Below, piece after piece: positions 51,130 to 61,122 of a stretch of DNA of 64,000 bases. Numbering within the stretch: the first letter of the stretch is position 1; each line of letters begins with the position of its first letter. The stretch covers positions 3,534,001 through 3,598,000 of the forward strand of contig NZ_AP022575.1 in the NCBI RefSeq assembly GCF_010730055.1, written 5' to 3'. The notes beneath the pieces were generated by a model, which did no database searches, was not told the origin of the DNA, and saw only the letters and a list, made by a program, of their open reading frames with translations. The position numbers and the translations under genes are program-made. This stretch comes from Mycobacterium shinjukuense. Lineage in GTDB: Bacteria > Actinomycetota > Actinomycetes > Mycobacteriales > Mycobacteriaceae.

Positions 51130-51852
51130 ATGAGCCTGACGGAAGACGTGACCACGACCCCTGACCCGCTGACCCGACCGGCGGTGCCGTCGGTCCTTTC
51201 CGGGGACGCCCTGGGCGGCTTCGCCACTCCGATCGGACGGGTCCTGCTGGTATGGGATGCCCCGAACCTGGACATGGGCCTGGGCTCGATCCTGGGCCGC
51301 CGGCCCACCGCGCTGGAACGACCACGTTTCGACGCCCTGGGCCGCTGGCTGCTGGCTCGCACCGCGGAGGTCGCGGCCGCCCGTCCAGGCGTTTCGGTCG
51401 AACCCGAGGCCACCGTCTTCACCAACATCGCCCCGGGCAGCGCCGAGGTGGTCCGGCCGTGGGTGGACGCGCTGCGCAACGTCGGGTTCGCGGTTTTCGC
51501 CAAACCGAAGATCGACGAGGGCAGCGACGTTGACCGCGACATGGTTCAGCATATCCAACTGCGGTACAACGAGGGGCTCGCGGCGCTGGTGGTGGCCTCA
51601 GCCGACGGTCAGGCATTCCGCCAACCGCTCGAAGACGTCGCTCGTGGCGGAACCCCAGTTCAAGTGCTTGGATTTCGTGAACACGCCAGTTGGGCGCTAG
51701 CGTCGGATAGCTTGGAGTTCGTCGACCTGGAAGACATTGCCGGTGTTTTCCGGGAGCCGCTCCCGCGAATCGGCCTTGATTCGCTACCTGAGCAGGGGGC
51801 GTGGCTGCAGCCGTTCCGGCCGTTGTCCTCGCTGCTGACCGCGCGTGTGTGA
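51130..51852 (+). CDS. NYN-domain protein (Rv0207c-like)
   Basis: This 240-residue cytosolic protein has a NYN/PIN-like nuclease fold: the N-terminal acidic motif VLLVWDAPNLDMGLG (about residues 38-52), DEGSDVDRDMVQHIQLRYNE with further acidic residues, and ALVVASADGQAFRQPLED, which closes the active site. RNA processing or cleavage is the family expectation. The ATG at 51130 follows the trmB stop by 8 bp. Length agrees with Rv0207c (242 aa). Its conserved place between trmB and mmpL3 suggests co-transcription, but a functional link is unknown. Confidence 0.87.
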   Translation: MSLTEDVTTTPDPLTRPAVPSVLSGDALGGFATPIGRVLLVWDAPNLDMGLGSILGRRPTALERPRFDALGRWLLARTAEVAAARPGVSVEPEATVFTNIAPGSAEVVRPWVDALRNVGFAVFAKPKIDEGSDVDRDMVQHIQLRYNEGLAALVVASADGQAFRQPLEDVARGGTPVQVLGFREHASWALASDSLEFVDLEDIAGVFREPLPRIGLDSLPEQGAWLQPFRPLSSLLTARV

Positions 51853-51918
51853 CAACCGACGGGTGGAGAAAACCGAACAGCACTGCGCGGGTCGCTAACG
51901 ATCCAGTAAGGAGTTCAC

Positions 51919-54864
51919 GTGTTCGCCTGGTGGGGTCGAACTGTGTACCGCTACCGGTTCATCGTGATCGGGGTCATGGTGGCTCTGTGCCTTGGCGGCG
52001 GGGTTTTCGGGCTGAGCCTGGGCAAGCACGTCACGCAGAGCGGTTTCTACGACGACGGCAGTCAATCGGTCAAGGCGTCGGTGCTCGGCGACCAGGTCTA
52101 CGGCCGCGACCGAACCGGTCACATCGTCGCGATCTTCAAGGCCCCGGACGGCAAGACGGTCAACGACCCGGCGTGGTCGAAGAAGATCACCGACGAGCTC
52201 AACGGGTTCCAGCAAGACCACCCCAACGAGGTGCTCGGCTGGGCCGGCTACCTCCGGGCGCCCGACACCACCAGCGCGGTCGTCCAGGGCATGACCACCC
52301 CGGACAAGAAGTACACGTTCGTGTCCATCCCGCTCAAGGGCGACGACGACGACACCATCCTCAACAACTACAAGGCCGTCGCACCCGATCTGCAACGGCT
52401 CGACGGCGGCACGGTGAAGCTTGCCGGGCTGGAGCCGGTGGCCGAGGCCCTGACCGGCACCATCGCCACCGACCAGCGGCGCATGGAAGTGCTGGCGCTG
52501 CCGCTGGTGGCGATTGTGCTGTTCTTCGTGTTCGGCGGGGTGATCGCCGCCGGCCTGCCGGTGATGGTCGGCGGGCTGTGTATCGCCGGCGCGCTGGGGA
52601 TCATGCGGTTCATCGCGATCTTCGGTCCGGTGCACTACTTCGCCCAGCCCGTCGTCTCGCTGATCGGTCTGGGGATCGCCATCGACTACGGGTTGTTCAT
52701 CGTGAGCCGGTTCCGCGAGGAGATCGCGGAAGGCTACGACACCGAGACCGCGGTCCGGCGCACCGTGATCACCGCCGGGCGAACGGTGACGTTCTCGGCG
52801 GTGCTGATCGTCGCCTCGGCGATCGGGTTGCTGCTCTTCCCGCAGGGCTTCCTGAAGTCGTTGACCTATGCCACCATCGCGTCGGTGATGCTGTCGGCGA
52901 TCCTGTCCATCACCGTGTTGCCCGCCTGCCTGGCGATCCTGGGCAAGCACGTCGACGCGTTGGGCGTGCGGACCCTGTTCCGGGTGCCCTTCCTGCGCAC
53001 CTGGACGGTCTCGGCCACCTGCCTGAACTGGCTGGCCGACCGTCTGCAGCGGACCAAGACCCGCGAAGAGGTGGAGGCCGGCTTCTGGGGCAAGCTGGTC
53101 AACCGGGTGATGAAGCGGCCGGTGCTGTTCGCCGCCCCGATCGTCATCATCATGATCTTGCTGATCATCCCGGTGGGCAAGCTGTCCCTGGGCGGGATCA
53201 GTGAGAAATACCTGCCGCCGACCAACTCGGTGCGTCAGGCGCAGGAACAGTTCGACAGCCTCTTCCCCGGATACCGCACCAACCCGCTGACACTGGTGAT
53301 CCTGACCAGCAACCATCAGCCGGTCACCGACGCGCAGCTGGCCGACATCCGCAGCAAGGCGATGACGATCAGCGGGTTCATCGAGCCCGACAACAACCCG
53401 GAGAACATGTGGCAGGAGCGCGCCTACGCGCTGGGCGCGTCCAAAGACCCATCCGTTCGCGTGCTGCAGAACGGGCTGAACAACCCGGCCGACGCGGCAC
53501 GCAAGCTCGAGGAGCTCCGCGCGATCACCCCGCCCAAGGGGATCGAGGTGTTCGTCGGCGGCACGCCGGCGCTGGAGCTGGATTCCATCCACGGACTGTT
53601 CGCCAAGATGCCACTGATGGTGCTCATCCTGCTGACCACGACCATTGTGTTGATGTTCCTAGCGTTCGGCTCGGTGGTGCTGCCGATCAAGGCGACGCTG
53701 ATGAGCGTGCTGACGCTGGGCTCCACCATGGGGATCCTGACCTGGATCTTCGTGGACGGGCACTTCGCGAGCTGGCTGAATTTCACCCCGACACCGCTGA
53801 CGGCCCCGGTGATCGGGCTGATCATCGCGCTGGTCTTCGGCCTGTCCACCGACTACGAGGTATTCCTGGTGTCCCGGATGGTCGAGGCGCGGGAACGCGG
53901 CATGTCCACCCAGGAGGCCATCCGGATCGGCACCGCCGCCACCGGACGCATCATCACCGCCGCGGCGCTGATCGTCGCCGTGGTCGCGGGCGCATTCGTG
54001 TTCTCCGACCTGGTGATGATGAAGTACCTGGCCTTCGGGTTGATGGCGGCGTTGCTGCTGGATGCGACCGTGGTGCGGATGTTCCTGGTGCCGTCGGTGA
54101 TGAAGCTGCTCGGTGACGACTGCTGGTGGGCGCCGCGCTGGATGCGACGCCTGCAGACCCGCATAGGGCTGGGCGAGATCAACCTGCCCGACGAACGCAA
54201 GCGGCCCGCGGACAACGGGCGTTCGGCGCGGCCCCCGGTCACGGCGGGGCTGGTGGCCACAACTGCCGCCGGAGGCCCACGGGCACCGCGCGACCCGACT
54301 CACCCGGTCGCACCCGAGTCGTCGCGCCCGACCCGCTCCGGCTCGGGCAGCGCACCGACGACCAGGTCGGCTCGCAACGGCCCGTCGAGCGCGAACACCA
54401 GACAGATCCCGGCCGGGCCCGGCCCCGCTACCGAGGCGCCGACCACTCGACTCGCGGTGCCGGCCAACCCCGGCGCGCGGAATCGGCCCCCAACGTCGGA
54501 AGCTCGCGGCCCGGGCGGCGCCGTGGTGTCGGCGCCCTCCTCGGCTCCGACGCGGCCGCCGACACCGATGCCACCGACCGCCCCACCCGGGCCGCCCCCG
54601 GCATCACCGGCCCCGCCGTCCGCCGGTCAGACCCGGGCGATGCCGCTTCCCGGGAACCAGTCCGGCGCCGCACCGGATCCGGCCGACAAGACCGCCGCCC
54701 TGCCGATCCAGCGCTCGGAGGACGACGACTCCGAGGCGGCCACCCGAAAGCTCAACGCCCGGGGCGGACCGGGTGGCCCCGGGGCCGAGCCCCCCCGGCA
54801 GCGCCGCCGCGGGGGCGGCGGCCTGTCCGCCCAGGACCTGCTGCGCCGGGAGGGACGCCTGTAG
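51919..54864 (+). CDS. mmpL3: trehalose monomycolate exporter MmpL3
   Basis: This 981-residue RND-superfamily transporter is essential in mycobacteria for moving trehalose monomycolate across the inner membrane. Twelve helices surround two periplasmic porter domains. The proton-relay pairs are D256-Y257 (GLGIAIDYGLFIVSRF) and D645-Y646 (GLSTDYEVFLVSRM), at the same numbers as in the characterised proteins. The C-terminal tail from about residue 755 is long, Pro/Ser/Ala-rich and probably disordered, ending LSAQDLLRREGRL. The protein is about 37 residues longer than the M. tuberculosis one (944 aa). The GTG at 51919 follows TAAGGAG. Confidence 0.98.
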   Translation: MFAWWGRTVYRYRFIVIGVMVALCLGGGVFGLSLGKHVTQSGFYDDGSQSVKASVLGDQVYGRDRTGHIVAIFKAPDGKTVNDPAWSKKITDELNGFQQDHPNEVLGWAGYLRAPDTTSAVVQGMTTPDKKYTFVSIPLKGDDDDTILNNYKAVAPDLQRLDGGTVKLAGLEPVAEALTGTIATDQRRMEVLALPLVAIVLFFVFGGVIAAGLPVMVGGLCIAGALGIMRFIAIFGPVHYFAQPVVSLIGLGIAIDYGLFIVSRFREEIAEGYDTETAVRRTVITAGRTVTFSAVLIVASAIGLLLFPQGFLKSLTYATIASVMLSAILSITVLPACLAILGKHVDALGVRTLFRVPFLRTWTVSATCLNWLADRLQRTKTREEVEAGFWGKLVNRVMKRPVLFAAPIVIIMILLIIPVGKLSLGGISEKYLPPTNSVRQAQEQFDSLFPGYRTNPLTLVILTSNHQPVTDAQLADIRSKAMTISGFIEPDNNPENMWQERAYALGASKDPSVRVLQNGLNNPADAARKLEELRAITPPKGIEVFVGGTPALELDSIHGLFAKMPLMVLILLTTTIVLMFLAFGSVVLPIKATLMSVLTLGSTMGILTWIFVDGHFASWLNFTPTPLTAPVIGLIIALVFGLSTDYEVFLVSRMVEARERGMSTQEAIRIGTAATGRIITAAALIVAVVAGAFVFSDLVMMKYLAFGLMAALLLDATVVRMFLVPSVMKLLGDDCWWAPRWMRRLQTRIGLGEINLPDERKRPADNGRSARPPVTAGLVATTAAGGPRAPRDPTHPVAPESSRPTRSGSGSAPTTRSARNGPSSANTRQIPAGPGPATEAPTTRLAVPANPGARNRPPTSEARGPGGAVVSAPSSAPTRPPTPMPPTAPPGPPPASPAPPSAGQTRAMPLPGNQSGAAPDPADKTAALPIQRSEDDDSEAATRKLNARGGPGGPGAEPPRQRRRGGGGLSAQDLLRREGRL

Positions 54865-54882
54865 CGGTGCCCGTAAGCGCCG

Positions 54883-56034
54883 CTAGTCCTCGGACGCAGC
54901 CCGAGCGGCGTCCTCGGCGTTGTCGGGTTTCGCCGCGACGCTGGCCGCCGGGGTCGTTCCCCGCTCGGCTGCGGGGGCCGAATCCGTGGCCAGCAATACC
55001 TTCACCGCGTTGTTGAAAAACGCGACCGTCGGGACGGCCAGCAAGGCGCCGACGACCCCGGCAAGCACGCCGCCGGTGGCAATGGCCAGCACCACCGCCA
55101 GCGGGTGAATCGACACCGCGCGACCCATGACCAGCGGCTGCAGCAAATGAGCCTCAAGTTGATTCACCGCGACCAGCAAACCTAGGGTGAGCAGCGCGTA
55201 GACGAGCCCCTTGGCCAGCAGGGCGACCACCACCGCGAAGAAGCCGGCGACCAGGGCGCCGATGAGTGGGATGAAGGCGCCCAGGAACACCAGCGAGGCC
55301 AGCGGCAGGGCCAGCGGCACGCCCATGATCGCCAACCCCGCGCCCACGCCGGCGGCGTCGACCAGTGCGACCAAGAACGTGGCCCGCACGTACCCGATCA
55401 GCGACCCGTAGCCGGCGCGGCCCGCCGCGTGCACCCGGTCCCGGACGTGGGCCGGGACGATCTTGGCGACGTACTGCCAGATGGCGCGTCCGCCGTACAG
55501 CAAGAAAATCAACGTGAACAGCACCAACACCGCCGCGGTCACCAGCTCGGTGATGGTGGCCGCGGTGGACAGCGCACCACTGGTCAGCTTCGCCTGGTTG
55601 TTGCGCAGCGCGGCGATCGCGGCGTTTCCGGCGTTGTCGATCTGTTGGCGGCGCAAATGGGCGGGCCCCTCGATCAGCCACGTGCGGCTGGCGTCGATGC
55701 TGTGCTCGACCTGCTGAACCAATTCGGGTAACCCGGCGATGAACTGGCTCACGACGAACGTCAGGATCCCGCCGAGGATCGCAAACCCACCGAGCAAGAC
55801 CAACGCAACCGCGGCAGCACGCGGCAAACCCCGTCGGTCCAACCAGTCCACCACGGGCACCAGCAACGCGCTCAACATCAACGCCAGCAACACCGGCACG
55901 ACGATGACTTCGAGCTTGTCGACGACCCACAACAGGGCCAGCACGGCGGCCAGAATGACCAGTAACCGCCATGCCCACGCCGCGGTCTTGCGGACCAGGG
56001 GGGACACCGAAGCGTCGTCGAGACCGATCGACAT
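54883..56034 (-). CDS. AI-2E/PerM-family transporter (Rv0205-like)
   Basis: This 383-residue polytopic protein has about eight membrane helices. Family features are the N-terminal cluster LALMLSALLVPVVDWLDRRG, a central extended region (residues about 115-180), and ALPLASLVFLGAFIPLIGAL and VNQLEAHLLQPLVMGRAVSI near the C-terminus. The substrate is unknown and the family name does not imply AI-2 export. The ATG at 56034 matches family starts (SIGLDDASVSPLVRK). It is convergent with mmpL3, with an 18-bp gap. Confidence 0.9.
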   Translation of the reverse strand: MSIGLDDASVSPLVRKTAAWAWRLLVILAAVLALLWVVDKLEVIVVPVLLALMLSALLVPVVDWLDRRGLPRAAAVALVLLGGFAILGGILTFVVSQFIAGLPELVQQVEHSIDASRTWLIEGPAHLRRQQIDNAGNAAIAALRNNQAKLTSGALSTAATITELVTAAVLVLFTLIFLLYGGRAIWQYVAKIVPAHVRDRVHAAGRAGYGSLIGYVRATFLVALVDAAGVGAGLAIMGVPLALPLASLVFLGAFIPLIGALVAGFFAVVVALLAKGLVYALLTLGLLVAVNQLEAHLLQPLVMGRAVSIHPLAVVLAIATGGVLAGVVGALLAVPTVAFFNNAVKVLLATDSAPAAERGTTPAASVAAKPDNAEDAARAASED

Positions 56035-56193
56035 CCGGCAAGCGTAGCCGGGAGGGGTCGGCACCTCGCGGATGGCTCAACCACCGGCGCCGGATCGCGG
56101 CAGGCTGGGTTGGATTCGCGGTGGCTGGCACAATCCGGTCACGACGCCGACACAGTCGGCGACACGCGGCGATCGCGGCGCCACCTGCGCAGT

Positions 56194-56199
56194 TACCCT
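56194..56199 (+). promoter_or_regulatory. candidate -10 of a leaderless gene
   Basis: TACCCT fits TANNNT and ends 7 bp before the GTG at 56207, which would therefore be the transcript's first codon. Confidence 0.45.
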
Positions 56200-56206
56200 G
56201 AACCAC

Positions 56207-57409
56207 GTGTCGTATGATGCCGCCGTCCGCAAACTTCTGCGCCAGCGCGCGGAGGTACCGCGCGGCAAGTATTGGTGGCTGCGGTGGGTGGTCCTGGGCA
56301 TCGTCGCGATCGTGTTGGCGGTCGAGGTGGCGCTGGTGCGGGACCAGCTGGCCAAGGCCTGGACGAGTTTGTGGCACGCCAACTGGTGGTGGCTGGTCGC
56401 TGCCACGCTGACCGCCGCCGCCTCGATGCATAGCTTCGCTCAGATCCAGCGCACGCTGCTGAAGTCCGCGGGTGTGCACGTCAAGCAACTCCGGTCGGAA
56501 GCCGCCTTCTATGCCGCCAACTCGCTGAGCACCACGCTGCCCGGTGGGCCGGTGTTGTCGGCCACGTTCCTGCTGCGTCAGCAACGCCTCTGGGGTGCCT
56601 CGACGGTGGTGGCGTCCTGGCAGCTGGTGATGTCGGGTGTGCTGCAGGCGGTGGGATTGGCCCTGCTCGGGTTGGGGGGCGCGTTCTTCCTGGGCGCGAA
56701 GAACAACCCGTTCTCGCTGCTGTTCACCCTGGGCGGGTTCGTCGCCTTGTTGCTGCTGGCCCAGGCGGTGGCGTCGCGGCCGGAGTTGATCGAAGGGATC
56801 GGCCGGCGGGTCTTGTCGTGGGTCAACTCGGTCCGCGGCAGGGCGGCCGAGACCGGCCTGGAAAGGTGGCGCCAGACGCTCATTCAGCTGGAGTCGGTCA
56901 GCCTCGGCCGGCGTGACCTGGGCGTGGCGTTCAGTTGGTCGTTGTTCAATTGGATCGCCGACGTGGCATGTTTAGGCTTTGCCGCCTACGCCGCCGGCGA
57001 CCATGCCTCGGTCGCCGGGTTGACCGTCGCCTATGCGGCCGCTCGCGCGGTCGGCACCATTCCGCTCATGCCGGGCGGTCTGCTGGTGGTGGAGGCGGTG
57101 CTGGTGCCGGGCCTGGTTTCGGCCGGCATGGCCCTGCCGAACGCCATCTCGGCGATGCTGATCTACCGGTTGATCAGCTGGCTGTTTATCGCCGCGATTG
57201 GCTGGGCGGTGTTCTTCGTCATGTTCCGCACCGAGAGCATCTCCGATTCGGACAACGACGATCCGCCCACCGACCCAGGATTGCGTCCGGTGGGCCAACC
57301 CAACGGCGAGGCCGCCGGTGATCCGGCCGATACGGCCCTGCAGGGCCCGCTGCCTCCACTAGGGCCGCCTGACCCGGAGCGCGACGGCGACGACCGAACG
57401 AGCCGCTAG
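56207..57409 (+). CDS. flippase-like (UPF0104/LPG-synthase-type) membrane protein (Rv0204c-like)
   Basis: This 400-residue integral membrane protein has about eight helices of the family that includes the flippase half of MprF and AglD. Signature: SMHSFAQIQRTLLKSAGVHV then AAFYAANSLSTTLPGGPVLS (the conserved loop), and AYAAARAVGTIPLMPGGLLV near the C-terminus. The tail is acidic and Pro-rich (DNDDPPTDPGLRPVGQP). The GTG at 56207 is supported by the spaced TACCCT -10. A frame from 56072 is rejected. Its substrate is probably a lipid, by inference from the family. Confidence 0.88.
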   Translation: MSYDAAVRKLLRQRAEVPRGKYWWLRWVVLGIVAIVLAVEVALVRDQLAKAWTSLWHANWWWLVAATLTAAASMHSFAQIQRTLLKSAGVHVKQLRSEAAFYAANSLSTTLPGGPVLSATFLLRQQRLWGASTVVASWQLVMSGVLQAVGLALLGLGGAFFLGAKNNPFSLLFTLGGFVALLLLAQAVASRPELIEGIGRRVLSWVNSVRGRAAETGLERWRQTLIQLESVSLGRRDLGVAFSWSLFNWIADVACLGFAAYAAGDHASVAGLTVAYAAARAVGTIPLMPGGLLVVEAVLVPGLVSAGMALPNAISAMLIYRLISWLFIAAIGWAVFFVMFRTESISDSDNDDPPTDPGLRPVGQPNGEAAGDPADTALQGPLPPLGPPDPERDGDDRTSR

Positions 57410-57649
57410 CCCGCCGCCGGCTGGTGCGGGCCGACTCGGGATCGCGTTGCCAAACGCCGGCGACTAGGCCATTTCACGATTGGCGCACACTTTCCGAACC
57501 GTCGCCGCACACGGTTGACCGCATCAGCAAAACGATTCGCTCACCCGGCTCCCAGCGTTTTGGGGTCGCAATCACAGACCAGCAATCGCAGATCAGGAAG
57601 GAGAACGGGCGCACCGGCCCCGCCGCGGACACCGGTTCCCCGACCAGGT

Positions 57650-58054
57650 ATGTACCGAAACGACGTTGCGGTGGTTGCCGGAGAAGCGATTCATGTGCTC
57701 ATCGTTGACGATGAAGCCGACATGGAGGCGCTGTTCCGCCAGCGGTTTCGCCGTGAACTCCGGTCGGGCCGGCTGATCATGCGGTTCGCCGTGACCGGCC
57801 GAGCGGCACTTGACGTGCTCGAAACGGAAGATCCCGATGTCGTGCTGATCTTCAGCGATATCGAGATGCCGGAGATGAATGGGCTGGAATTGCTCGAGCG
57901 GGTGCGAGCCAGGTGGCCTACCATGCGGGTCTACCTCGTCACCGCCTACGACAGTGCTTTTTACACCCGGCGGGCTGCCGAACTCGGCGCCCATGGCTAC
58001 TTGACCAAGCCACTGGACTTCTCGGCGCTGCACCAGATCGTGTTCGCGGCCTGA
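57650..58054 (+). CDS. stand-alone response-regulator receiver domain
   Basis: This 134-residue single-domain receiver (REC) has all key residues: the acid pair D20-D21 (LIVDDEADM), the phospho-acceptor D70 (VVLIFSDIEMPEMNGLELL), T98 (YLVTAYDS) and K120 (GYLTKPLDF). There is no output domain. The start is unclear: the ATG at 57650 is used, and in-frame GTGs at 57671 and 57692 are alternatives. AAGGAGAA at about 57598 is too far from any of them. The gene sits where M. tuberculosis has the hemophore gene Rv0203. Its histidine kinase is not in the window. It is 146 bp upstream of mmpL11. Confidence 0.85.
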   Translation: MYRNDVAVVAGEAIHVLIVDDEADMEALFRQRFRRELRSGRLIMRFAVTGRAALDVLETEDPDVVLIFSDIEMPEMNGLELLERVRARWPTMRVYLVTAYDSAFYTRRAAELGAHGYLTKPLDFSALHQIVFAA

Positions 58055-58200
58055 TCTTCCCAACCAGCGATCCACCCGGTCGTCGATAACAAGTCGTTGC
58101 AGGTCAGCAACCGTTGAGCCGACCCACGCCGCATCACGCTGCGGTAGGCTCGCCAGCGCCCACTGCGTGAGAATCCGGGGAGAACGAGATCCAGCAGTTC

Positions 58201-61122
58201 ATGATGCGCCTGAGCCGCAGCCTGCGCAGGTTCCGCTGGTTTGTCTTCACAGGCTGGTTGCTTGCGCTCGTTCCGGCGATCTATTTGGCGGCGACGCAAT
58301 CGGGAAATTTGACCGGCGGCGGCTTCGAGGTCGCCGGATCCCAGTCGCTGCTGGTGCACGATCAGCTGGTGGCCCAATACCCCGACCTGGGCGCGTCAAC
58401 GCTGGCCCTGGTGGCGGCCCCCCGCGCCGACGCCAGCTACCAGGACATCAACGACGCGGTGGCGCAGCTGCGACGGGTCGCCGGCGAACTACCCGGCGTC
58501 TCGGAAGCGCCCAACCCCACCCAGCGTCCACCGCAACCCGACCGGCCGTATGTGGTGTCGCTTCGACTGGACGCCCGCAACGCCGGCACCAGCGACGTAG
58601 CCAAGAAGCTGCGCGAACGGGTCGGTGTCCGCGGTGAACGGCCCGGGCAGACGGCGAACGGACGCGTGCGGCTCTATGTCATCGGTCAGGGTGCCCTTTC
58701 GGCCGCGGCGGCGGCAAACACCAAGCGTGACATCGCCGACGCGGAGCGCTGGAATCTGCCGATCATTTTGATCGTCTTGCTCGCGGTGTTCGGTTCGCTG
58801 GCCGCCGCGGCGATCCCGCTGACGCTGGGCGTGTGCACGGTCGCGGTCACCATGGGGCTGGTCTATCTGCTGTCGATGCACACCACGATGTCGGTGTTCG
58901 TCACGTCGACGGTGTCGATGTTCGGCATCGCGCTCGCCGTCGACTATTCGCTGTTCATCCTGATGCGCTTCCGGGAGGAGCTGCGTTGCGGCCGTCAGCC
59001 GCCGGAAGCCACGGACGCGGCCATGGCCACCTCCGGACTCGCCGTGGTGCTGTCCGGCATGACGGTCATCGCCTCACTCACCGGTATCTACCTGATCGAC
59101 ACCCCGGCCCTGAGGTCGATGGCCACCGGAGCGATTCTCGCGGTCGCGGTCGCGATGCTGACGTCGGCCACCCTGACACCGGCGGTGCTGGCGACGTTCT
59201 CCCGGGCGGTGGCCCAGAGGTCGGCGCTGCTGCACTGGTCGCGACGGCCGGAAAGCACCCAATCCCGGTTCTGGATGCGCTGGGTCGAATGGGTCATGCG
59301 CCGGCCCTGGATTTCGGCGTTCGCCGCGTCCACCATCCTGATCGCCATGGCGACACCGGCGACGTCGATGGTGTTGGGCAACAGCCTGCTGCGCCAGTTC
59401 GACTCGTCGCACGAGATCCGTGGCGGGGTGGCGGCGGCCGCCCAGGCGCTGGGCCCCGGCGCGTTGGGTCCGGTTCACGTACTGGTCACCTTCCCCGACG
59501 GCAACTCCTCCTCGCCCGGACACGCCCAGACCCTCGCCGCGATCCGCCAGTTGATGACGACGGGACCCGACGTCGCCTCGGTGGCACCGCCGAAGTTCGC
59601 CGACGACAACCGCAGCGCCCTGCTCAGCGCCGTGCTATCGGTGGACCCCGAGGACCTGGCCGCCCGGCACACCGTGGACTGGATGCGGACCCAGCTACCC
59701 AGGGTTCCCGACATTGGCTCCGCCCAGATATCTGTCGGCGGCTCCACCGCGCTGATCAAGGATTTCGATGACCGGGTGTCGGCGACCGAGCCGCTGGTGC
59801 TGGCCTACATCGCGGTGATCGCCTTTCTCATGCTGTTGCTCTCGATCCGCTCGGCCCTGTTGGCGCTCAAGGGCGTATTGATGACCCTGCTGTCGGTCGC
59901 CGCCGCCTACGGCGGCCTGGTGATGGTGTTCCAGTGGGGCTGGGGGGAGCGGCTCGGGTTCCCGATGCTGAGTTCGATCGACAGCACCGTGCCCCCGCTG
60001 GTCCTGGCGATGACGTTCGGGTTGTCCATGGACTACGAGATCTTTCTGCTCACCCGAATCCGGGAACGCTTCCTGCAAACCGGCCACACCCGCGACGCGG
60101 TCGGCTATGGCGTGAGCACCAGCGCGCGCACGATCACCAGCGCCGCCCTGATCATGATCGCGGTGTTCTGCGGATTCGCCTTCGCCGGTATGCCGCTGGT
60201 CGCCGAGATCGGTGTGGCCTGCGCGGTCGCGATCGCCGTCGACGCCACCATCGTGCGACTGGTGTTGGTGCCGGCGCTGATGGCGATGTTCGCCAAGTGG
60301 AACTGGTGGCTGCCGGGATGGCTGGCCCGCGTCTTGCCATCGGTCGACTTCGACCGGCCTCTTCCCAAGGCCAACCTCGCCGATGTGGTGGTCATTCCCG
60401 ACGATCTCCGCGCCGCGCCGGCCCCCGGTGCGGATTTGCGGGTGGTGCTCAAGTCGGCGGCCAAGCTCAAACACCTGGCGCCGGACGCCGTTTGCGTCCC
60501 GGATCCGCTTGCTTTCAGCGGATGCCGACGCGAGGCCGCGGCTGCGCCGGCCTCCGCCCCCGCGGGCGAGCCGACCGGCACCGGCCGCCGGTCGCTGGCC
60601 AGCAAGGTCGTGGGTCTGGCGCATCGCAAGGGGATGGCCCGGGCGTTGTCGGGGAGTGAGCGCAGGCTTCACCCGGTCACCGTGTGGCGTGAGCGGCTCT
60701 CGGTCGCCCTGGATGCGCTGCAGACCGAGGCTTCGACGTGCCGGCGGCGCAGCCCGGTGGAAACCAGCACCGTCCAACTGCCCACCGGCGACCGGCTGTT
60801 GATTCCGACCGGCGCGGAAACGCTTCGCCTCAAGGGCTATCTGATCATGTGCCGTAACAGCAGCCGGGACTTTGCCGAATTCGCCGACATGGTCGAGACG
60901 ATGGAACCCGAGACCGCCGCGGTGGTGCTGGCCGGGATGGATAGGTATTACAGTTGTCAACCACCCAACCGCCATTGGATGGCCACCCAACTGGTTCGCC
61001 GGCTGGCGGATCCGCGTCCGGTTGACCTCGACGAGCAATGCTCCGATGCCAAGGCGGGTTGGGAAGGGGTCAGGCGGCGCTGCCTGTCGGTGGCCGTAGC
61101 GATGCTGGAGGAGGCGAGGTGA
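58201..61122 (+). CDS. mmpL11: RND lipid exporter MmpL11
   Basis: This 973-residue MmpL transporter (Rv0202c, 966 aa) exports monomeromycolyl diacylglycerol and mycolate wax esters, and has been linked to heme uptake. Twelve helices and two porter domains are visible. The proton-relay pairs are D248-Y249 (ALAVDYSLFILMRF) and D611-Y612 (GLSMDYEIFLLTRI). A long cytoplasmic C-terminal domain (from about residue 710) includes the conserved segment VQLPTGDRLLIPTGAETLRL. The ATG at 58201 is followed by another at 58204. Its stop overlaps the next start as GTGA. Confidence 0.96.
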   Translation: MMRLSRSLRRFRWFVFTGWLLALVPAIYLAATQSGNLTGGGFEVAGSQSLLVHDQLVAQYPDLGASTLALVAAPRADASYQDINDAVAQLRRVAGELPGVSEAPNPTQRPPQPDRPYVVSLRLDARNAGTSDVAKKLRERVGVRGERPGQTANGRVRLYVIGQGALSAAAAANTKRDIADAERWNLPIILIVLLAVFGSLAAAAIPLTLGVCTVAVTMGLVYLLSMHTTMSVFVTSTVSMFGIALAVDYSLFILMRFREELRCGRQPPEATDAAMATSGLAVVLSGMTVIASLTGIYLIDTPALRSMATGAILAVAVAMLTSATLTPAVLATFSRAVAQRSALLHWSRRPESTQSRFWMRWVEWVMRRPWISAFAASTILIAMATPATSMVLGNSLLRQFDSSHEIRGGVAAAAQALGPGALGPVHVLVTFPDGNSSSPGHAQTLAAIRQLMTTGPDVASVAPPKFADDNRSALLSAVLSVDPEDLAARHTVDWMRTQLPRVPDIGSAQISVGGSTALIKDFDDRVSATEPLVLAYIAVIAFLMLLLSIRSALLALKGVLMTLLSVAAAYGGLVMVFQWGWGERLGFPMLSSIDSTVPPLVLAMTFGLSMDYEIFLLTRIRERFLQTGHTRDAVGYGVSTSARTITSAALIMIAVFCGFAFAGMPLVAEIGVACAVAIAVDATIVRLVLVPALMAMFAKWNWWLPGWLARVLPSVDFDRPLPKANLADVVVIPDDLRAAPAPGADLRVVLKSAAKLKHLAPDAVCVPDPLAFSGCRREAAAAPASAPAGEPTGTGRRSLASKVVGLAHRKGMARALSGSERRLHPVTVWRERLSVALDALQTEASTCRRRSPVETSTVQLPTGDRLLIPTGAETLRLKGYLIMCRNSSRDFAEFADMVETMEPETAAVVLAGMDRYYSCQPPNRHWMATQLVRRLADPRPVDLDEQCSDAKAGWEGVRRRCLSVAVAMLEEAR

